A stretch of DNA of 64,000 bases from Lineus longissimus (lineage: Eukaryota; Nemertea; Pilidiophora; Heteronemertea; Lineidae): assembly GCF_910592395.1 (NCBI RefSeq), contig NC_088316.1, positions 1,056,001 to 1,120,000 of the forward strand, given 5' to 3'. Positions within the stretch are counted from its first letter, which is position 1; every line of letters starts with the position of its first letter. Below the pieces are notes generated by a model. It had not been told where the DNA came from. It saw nothing but the letters and a program-made list of their open reading frames with translations, and did no database searches. The position numbers were made by a program, and so were the translations under genes. Below are positions 58,931-64,000 of the stretch, piece after piece.

Positions 58931-59327
58931 AGGCTGAAATGCTGGCTGTGCGAAATCCCCTTTAAATGCAACAGACGTTGTTGCATTTTATTTTGTTCAA
59001 CTTCTGTCTCAAGATGCTTTTACAAACCTTACTTTAATATTCCGCACACACGTATAAATACACTTAACGCCAACTGCAAGCCAGCATATTTCACTACCTA
59101 TATGAATATAGAAACGGATGGACAGATGGACGGATGGATGGATGGAAAATATAGGCTGAATTGCTGGCTGTGCGAAATCCCCTTTAAATGCAACAGACGT
59201 TGTTGCGTTTTATTTTGTTCATGTTCTGTCTCAAGATGCTTTTACAAACCTTACTTTAATATTCCGCACACACGTATAAATACACTTAAAGCCAGCATAT
59301 TTCACTACCTATATGAATATAGAAACG
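58931..59327. repeat. Segmental duplication next to TGGA tract, 222-bp offset
   Basis: 58931-59115 and 59153-59327 are nearly identical (GGCTGTGCGAAATCCCCTTT, ACAGACGTTGTTGC, GATGCTTTTACAAACCTTAC, CCGCACACACGTATAAATAC). The first copy has an extra CGCCAACTGCA. The copies are separated by a short TGGA stretch (59114-59147), so the duplicated unit was TGGA tract plus flank. High identity makes it recent. Confidence 0.95.
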
Positions 59328-59689
59328 TCATTAAATTTAAAATTTCAATGATGAAAACCTCATGGGGGTTGTGATTGTAGTGTGGAAAGACAGTGGGACA
59401 TAGACGCCATTTGATAGCAGGTTTTGTCGGGAAAATGAAATTGGAGATTGTGGCCTGGGCGCTTTCACCTCAGAATGAATATAAGATGTAAATTTGGCGT
59501 TGAACGCGCCTGCTGTCAGTCTGTTATTCTATTATATATTGTAGAAGTTATAAACAATCTATGGCATTGTGTACAACTGCATTTCCATTTTCCTGACCTA
59601 TGTTTGAATATGAAGAGCGTACTCCTTTAATAGGTTGATTTCTTATCGTGGCGGATAGCATAATCAGAAAGAAAGACTAAAGGGATATC

Positions 59690-60360
59690 AGTGTATTTGA
59701 ATAAAATAATGAGGATGGTTTCGTAAAATAGATATATTCTAAATGAAATGGGTAGGAAGAATCAATGATTTATTTCCAATATGTCTCACTAGTGGTATCA
59801 TTTCAAAACTGTTGTCCGACTAGCCATCTATCTCATTAGAGACAGGGCTAAATGAAGCTAGAATGAGGCACCTCCTGATTTAAGGTTATGAGAATAGTTA
59901 AATGCAATAGATATTCTAAATACAATCTCTAGGAAAAACTGATGATTTATGGTACTGTACTTTAAATATTTCTCATTAGTGTCATAGTTTTAAAGATTCA
60001 ACTATTTCAAAATTATTCTCGAATTTGAAAATTTTTTAAATTTTTTAAAAATGTGTACAGAATATACATTTTACAAGCCATCATGTGGACAGATACTTAA
60101 CACAAATACCAATTTTTAAGGGAATTTGCAAGACTAATGACTGCACTATGCCATTGAGTATTTCATTGTTTCTAAACCAACAATAATAACAATGATCATC
60201 AATGGTGTACTCCTTTAAAACTGTCGGCTGACGATTCACCTATATCTCTACTATTAAGAAGGCTAGATCCAACAGATCTTATCAAAGCTCAAACGGCGCT
60301 GTCTAAAGACTAGGATATTAAAATGTCTCTTTGAAATAATGAGAACAGTTAGATATATCT
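59690..60360. repeat. Decayed tandem duplication, 2-3 copies
   Basis: AATAATGAGGATGGTTTCGT-AAAATAGATATATTCTAAAT near 59706, TTATGAGAATAGTTAAATGC-AATAGATATTCTAAAT near 59886 and ATAATGAGAACAGTTAGATA-TATCTA near 60337 are related. The first two also share TGATTTAT, TCTCA-TAGTG and TCAT-TTT. Confidence 0.5.
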
Positions 60361-60369
60361 ATCTGCCTT

Positions 60370-62725
60370 GAGCTTTTATGAGATCAGTTCATAATTCAGG
60401 CAGATTTCCAATGTAGCAACAAAGTTGATCCGTAAAGGATTTGGGGAAAAGGTTTTAAAATGATTACGCAGTGTTTTATGAAATAAGACAAAATTTGAGG
60501 ATAGGAATATCTTAATTTAGCTTGTTGTGCATTACAAGAACCTTACATGAAAAAAACAGAAAGAAAATATTCCAGACGGTTGCTAAGTAACAGATTTTGT
60601 AATAGCTCATTTGGCAAAATTAGATTTGTTTTTGTGTGAGCTGTGTGAAAAGTATTCCAGGGTGAACACATTGGGTAAAGACACCTTCTTCCTTACCTTC
60701 TTTCCTCGCAATTTATCAATTTCTTACCTGCAATTATAAGACGGAGAACATGTTTTAAATATTTAATTTGAAGGAGCAATGAAAATCAAAATATATGCCA
60801 ATTGAAGAAATGTATGAATTCTGATTACATATTGGTAGTCTCCACCAGTAGCTCCACTACAGAATCTGAATCATGCAAGGTTTATCAATGTTGATAGTCG
60901 ACTCTGCCACTTGACTTGCTTCCAGAAGTAAGTAAAGAGATGCAAGCGGATGGATAGAAATGGATTTAAGTTGGTGGCCTCAGGTTTGCAATTATCCATT
61001 TAAGTTTTAACACTACGATGAAAGCGATTGTTTATTCAGCTCACCGTGGATAGCAAGTTGCGGAAACGTCTTAAAAGGAGTAATTTGGTTAAATGTGTCG
61101 AATTTGCCGCTGGGGAGAATTATTCAGGTTGAGATTTGTACCAAGAGATCTGAGGTGGGCATTACTGATTCGCAATATCATTCTCAGGCTTAGGGCTTGT
61201 ATCCATACAAATGTACCTTTCGTGAATGGCAGAAAGTTGAATTGGCCAGAAGCAGAAAAATAGCTCTACCAAGTAAGCCACATGTCGCAGTATCAAGCCA
61301 AACAGTTTTAAAATGTTTAAGCCGATTAACAGATAGACAGACTTCCAGCTTCTCAATACAGATCTGACTGGCTCAGCTTACATCTGAGCTAAAAAGAGCC
61401 AATCCCCAAACATTTCATGGTTTAGTTCTCCTATTCCCGTCATCAGCATCCAAAGCGTTAAAATCCCTCGGCGCTAAATAATTTCTTCAAATCACCATGG
61501 AAGCTCTTTTCATCTCTCCCAAGGCACGCATTCCGTCATCGCGGCCATGATTTGACGAGATCTCACATCCGAATCAGTTAACAGATTAAGGCTAAATTTG
61601 TGATCAAGAATGAGATGCTTTCATATCAAAAATGTTGATAACGCTCTAAAATAGATCGTCAAGAAAGAAAATTCCACTGAAAATATATTAACACAGCCAT
61701 AAATCGCATGATCTTATTTTATCTCGTTTCATTTGGTTTCACCAAAGTTGGACAGAAATTACACTACAGGGTGTCTCAAAACAATTTTACCCATTAATAT
61801 ATGTATAGTACCACAATTTCCAAGACTATCTGATAGCAAATATAAATATCTAGGGTTCCTCTATTTTAACCCAGTGCCTTTCCTGGCTGTAACTGAACAT
61901 GTCGGACTGTCGGACAGTCCGACTCGTGTCGAACTTGATACGTTTAGCTGCATAAAATTAAAGTACAAAGTGTACATTTCGCCTCAACGGAAAATGCAGT
62001 TTCAACACATTTCAGACGATACCGATTATCAATATCAATACACTCAATCTTTGAAAAGGTAGGGCAATATTGATGTGAGACTTACTTTGGAATTTGTTAA
62101 GGGAACAGATGTCCACCGATGTCAAAACCTTGATCCTGACAACGATCATCGCAAAATCAGGAGGGGTTCTCGAAAATCCCTTTATAGATACTCTTCAACA
62201 ATAGGAGGGGTGAAAAGTGAGATGCGAGCACTTCACACATGAATAGAGCCGTTGTTGTGATGATTATTGGGGTCTATTTTCAAACTAGAGAAGGGTTGGC
62301 AGGGATCTTGACTGCGGGGTTGTAGCTCGGCCCGAGGGGACGACAGCCCCTTTTCACTCTATGCCACATGTGCAGGGGTGGAGTCAGGGTTAGGATAACA
62401 TCCCTCTCAGTTGAATTTGTAGAGAATACGCTACACAAGGAATATCATTCAGTTAGCCTTATTGCACATATTGAAAAATGTTCAGCACTTTTTGCTGAAT
62501 TTTATGTGCGGAAATGATTTAGAAATTAAGGACATGACAGATGGTTTCAAGGATACATTTAATCTGGATTAACGACTTCAGAGAGTAATAATGCCATACC
62601 ATCTTACATGCATGTAATCAAGGAAGATTTACTGCTCTGATGATGGAATGGAATAAAAGGTAAGACTATCACCTTCTGCGACAGTTTCAGTCGATTCTTT
62701 TAGAATGGCAGGTTCTGTCTTCTAT
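60370..62725. other. Unannotated non-coding stretch
   Basis: No gene is recognised. A frame of 109 codons at 61733-62062 contains ACAGGGTGTCTCAAAACAAT at about 61767, which resembles the ends of some transposons, but no partner end is found. Confidence 0.4.
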
Positions 62726-62726
62726 T

Positions 62727-62960
62727 TCTTCGGACGGGTGTCAAGGTCAAGGCCATCCTCTTCACAGGTCAAGGTCACTGTGTCAAGGTCAAGGTAATTC
62801 TCTTTACAGGTCAAGGTCACGGTGTCAAGGTCAAGGTAATTCTCTTTACAGGTCAGGGTCACTTTCATTAGCAAGCAAACGACCATAGCATCAATAGCTC
62901 AAAGTTATTTTCTTTCACATGTCTGGGTCAAACTCCTTTTACTGGTCAAGGTCACTTCAT
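62727..62960 (+). repeat. 42-bp array rich in TCAAGGTCA
   Basis: Exact TCAAGGTCA starts at 62741, 62769, 62783, 62811, 62825 and 62946, with near-matches at 62853 (TCAGGGTCA) and 62921. Spacing alternates 28 and 14 bp, giving a 42-bp unit in about three copies followed by diverged sequence. TCAAGGTCA is the extended half-site bound by monomeric orphan nuclear receptors (ERR and SF-1/NR5A types), and AGGTCAAGGTCA is a DR0 site as described for GCNF/NR6A. The cluster may act as an enhancer or be only a satellite; no nearby promoter is seen. Confidence 0.7.
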
Positions 62961-62964
62961 CGGC

Positions 62965-63515
62965 AAATCCATTCATTGATCAGATATTTCTTTGGTCAAG
63001 GTTTTCATAGGTGAAGCTATTCCAGAGGCAAAGGTAATCTCAATCCCGAGAGGTTTTAGACAACTTGGAAAACTGTAACAAAAGTTCCAGTGCACTTTCC
63101 GGGAAAAGCGGCAGACCCATTGATCGATCTCGATCTCCTCATAGCTGATTAAGACGGGAGACATTCGTATCAGCACCACCACTCCAGGGACTAACGTACG
63201 CCAAGCAAGACCGTGATGAATGTATTGACATCTGACAAACTTCCTGATGAATTCCACTGATGAGCTCATAGCACGCCTTCGTGTCTGCTGGGTCATTTGT
63301 CAACTTGTGCATTTCAATATGCAATGTACCCACGAACATGTCAATTGTAATTTTGGCTTAATCATGACAACGATGCGGTGAAGATGATAATCCCTGTTTA
63401 AGATAATCCCTTGTTTATCCCGTTTGTTCCAGACGGCCGATGCAGCAGCGAGAATGACTTAACCCTTTCAAGTCTGAGACCTCATCAAGATGATGATGAT
63501 GATCGATGAAAAATT
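62965..63515. other. Unannotated non-coding stretch
   Basis: A 107-codon minus frame (62973-63296) is unrecognised. TTAACCCTTTCAAGTCTGAG at about 63461 could be a lone piggyBac-type end, without a partner. Confidence 0.35.
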
Positions 63516-63520
63516 CAACA

Positions 63521-63631
63521 CTGAAAGATGAAAAAATTTCGAAGTCCAAATATTTTTTTCACTTGTCTTTTTTTCAGCTCAAAGTGAGCCAACATCATCA
63601 GTCCCAAAACCTTTTTGACTTTGAAAATGTC
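63521..63631 (+). mobile_element. E2 module, solo copy
   Basis: CTGAAAGATGAAAAAATTTC, GAAGTCCAAATATTTTTTTC, TTTCAGCTCAAAGTGAGCCA, ACATCATCAGTCCCAAAACC and TTTTTGACTTTGAAAATGTC. It is closest to the second E2 at 57270-57395. No E1 module precedes it. Confidence 0.65.
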
Positions 63632-64000
63632 TTTGATAATAGAATAATACTTTCATTCATGCCAAGTCTTCATACTCACAGATTCAAGTGAGAGAACATC
63701 ACATTGCTAGCTTCAAGTTCCACCCTTAGAATGAATGATATTATGTTTCATTCATGATATCACACGCCCCAAATGACACTTAGGAAAATATGTTCCTACA
63801 GCTAGCGGCACAAAGAGAACGTTTATGACATGACAAAAAAATGTCTTCTGTTGTAGAAAAGAAGACAAATCATGTCTCCTCATCTCTTGTGGCTCCTTAT
63901 CTCTTCTTCTTCTTAAATAGCCCTACACAGAAATATCCATCATAATGCAGTATATTTGAATAGCTCCAATAGCACTTCAACTTCTGTGTTACACATCAAG
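63632..64000. other. Unannotated non-coding stretch
   Basis: AT-rich, with no feature recognised up to the window edge. Confidence 0.45.

Noticed and set aside
58456-58986. 176-codon minus-strand frame of His-Pro-Ser-Ile repeats and plus-strand Met-Asp-Gly-Trp frames
   Set aside because: A (TGGA)n tetranucleotide has no stop codon in any frame, so long frames on both strands are automatic.
61764-61790. ACAGGGTGTCTCAAAACAAT considered as a transposon end
   Set aside because: No inverted partner or second copy in the window.

Overview
The window looks like non-coding nuclear DNA of an animal, most likely a marine invertebrate. The phylum cannot be fixed from the sequence. The reasons are: an AT-rich background, no long open frames, no operons or bacterial signals, Pol III-type short interspersed elements (tRNA-like A and B boxes), short fold-back and inverted-repeat elements, one element with piggyBac-type TTAA ends, long minisatellites and a (TGGA)n tract. 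I recognise no protein-coding gene, exon, rRNA or intact tRNA. The longest open frames (about 120 to 175 codons) are roughly what chance gives in 64 kb of 60% AT DNA. The window is therefore intergenic or deep intronic sequence.

Layout. 1-4 kb: a decayed inverted-repeat element (978-1220) and several old local duplications, then an ACAGTGGAACC element at 3134. 5.7-10.3 kb: a short interspersed repeat at 6.8 kb, a 116-bp tandem array (7277-7793), a second inverted-repeat element (8193-8401), a tRNA-derived SINE (9283-9490) and a complete fold-back element (10101-10278). 13.4-14.6 kb: a 19/22-bp minisatellite followed by ~200-bp degenerate repeats. 16.5-16.9 kb: a two-part repeat on the minus strand. 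20.4 kb: a 24-bp x5 array. 22.0-23.1 kb: a 43-bp x26 array, followed by a MITE-like element. 26.4-32.7 kb: dense decayed tandem duplications, one interrupted by a SINE with a 20-C tail. 33-40.5 kb: SINE pieces, a third TTAAAGGCCT-type element, four larger degenerate tandem arrays and a two-part repeat. 45.2-45.8 kb: a clean non-autonomous element with TTAA/CCC ends. 51.4 kb: the most complete SINE copy. 57.1 kb: another two-part repeat. 58.5-59.3 kb: the TGGA tract inside a duplicated segment. 62.7-63.0 kb: a 42-bp array rich in TCAAGGTCA. 63.5 kb: one more copy of the second half of the two-part repeat.

Two themes stand out. First, a handful of dispersed families recur in the window and can be built from it alone: the ACAGTGGAACC fold-back, the AGTCCAAATATT module that follows it, the TTAAAGGCCT MITE, and a SINE family in which different tRNA-like heads appear to share one 3' tail. 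Second, much of the remaining sequence consists of old, diverged local tandem duplications with units of about 50 to 400 bp. All similarity statements come from reading by eye. No alignment or database search was run, and family names are inferences.
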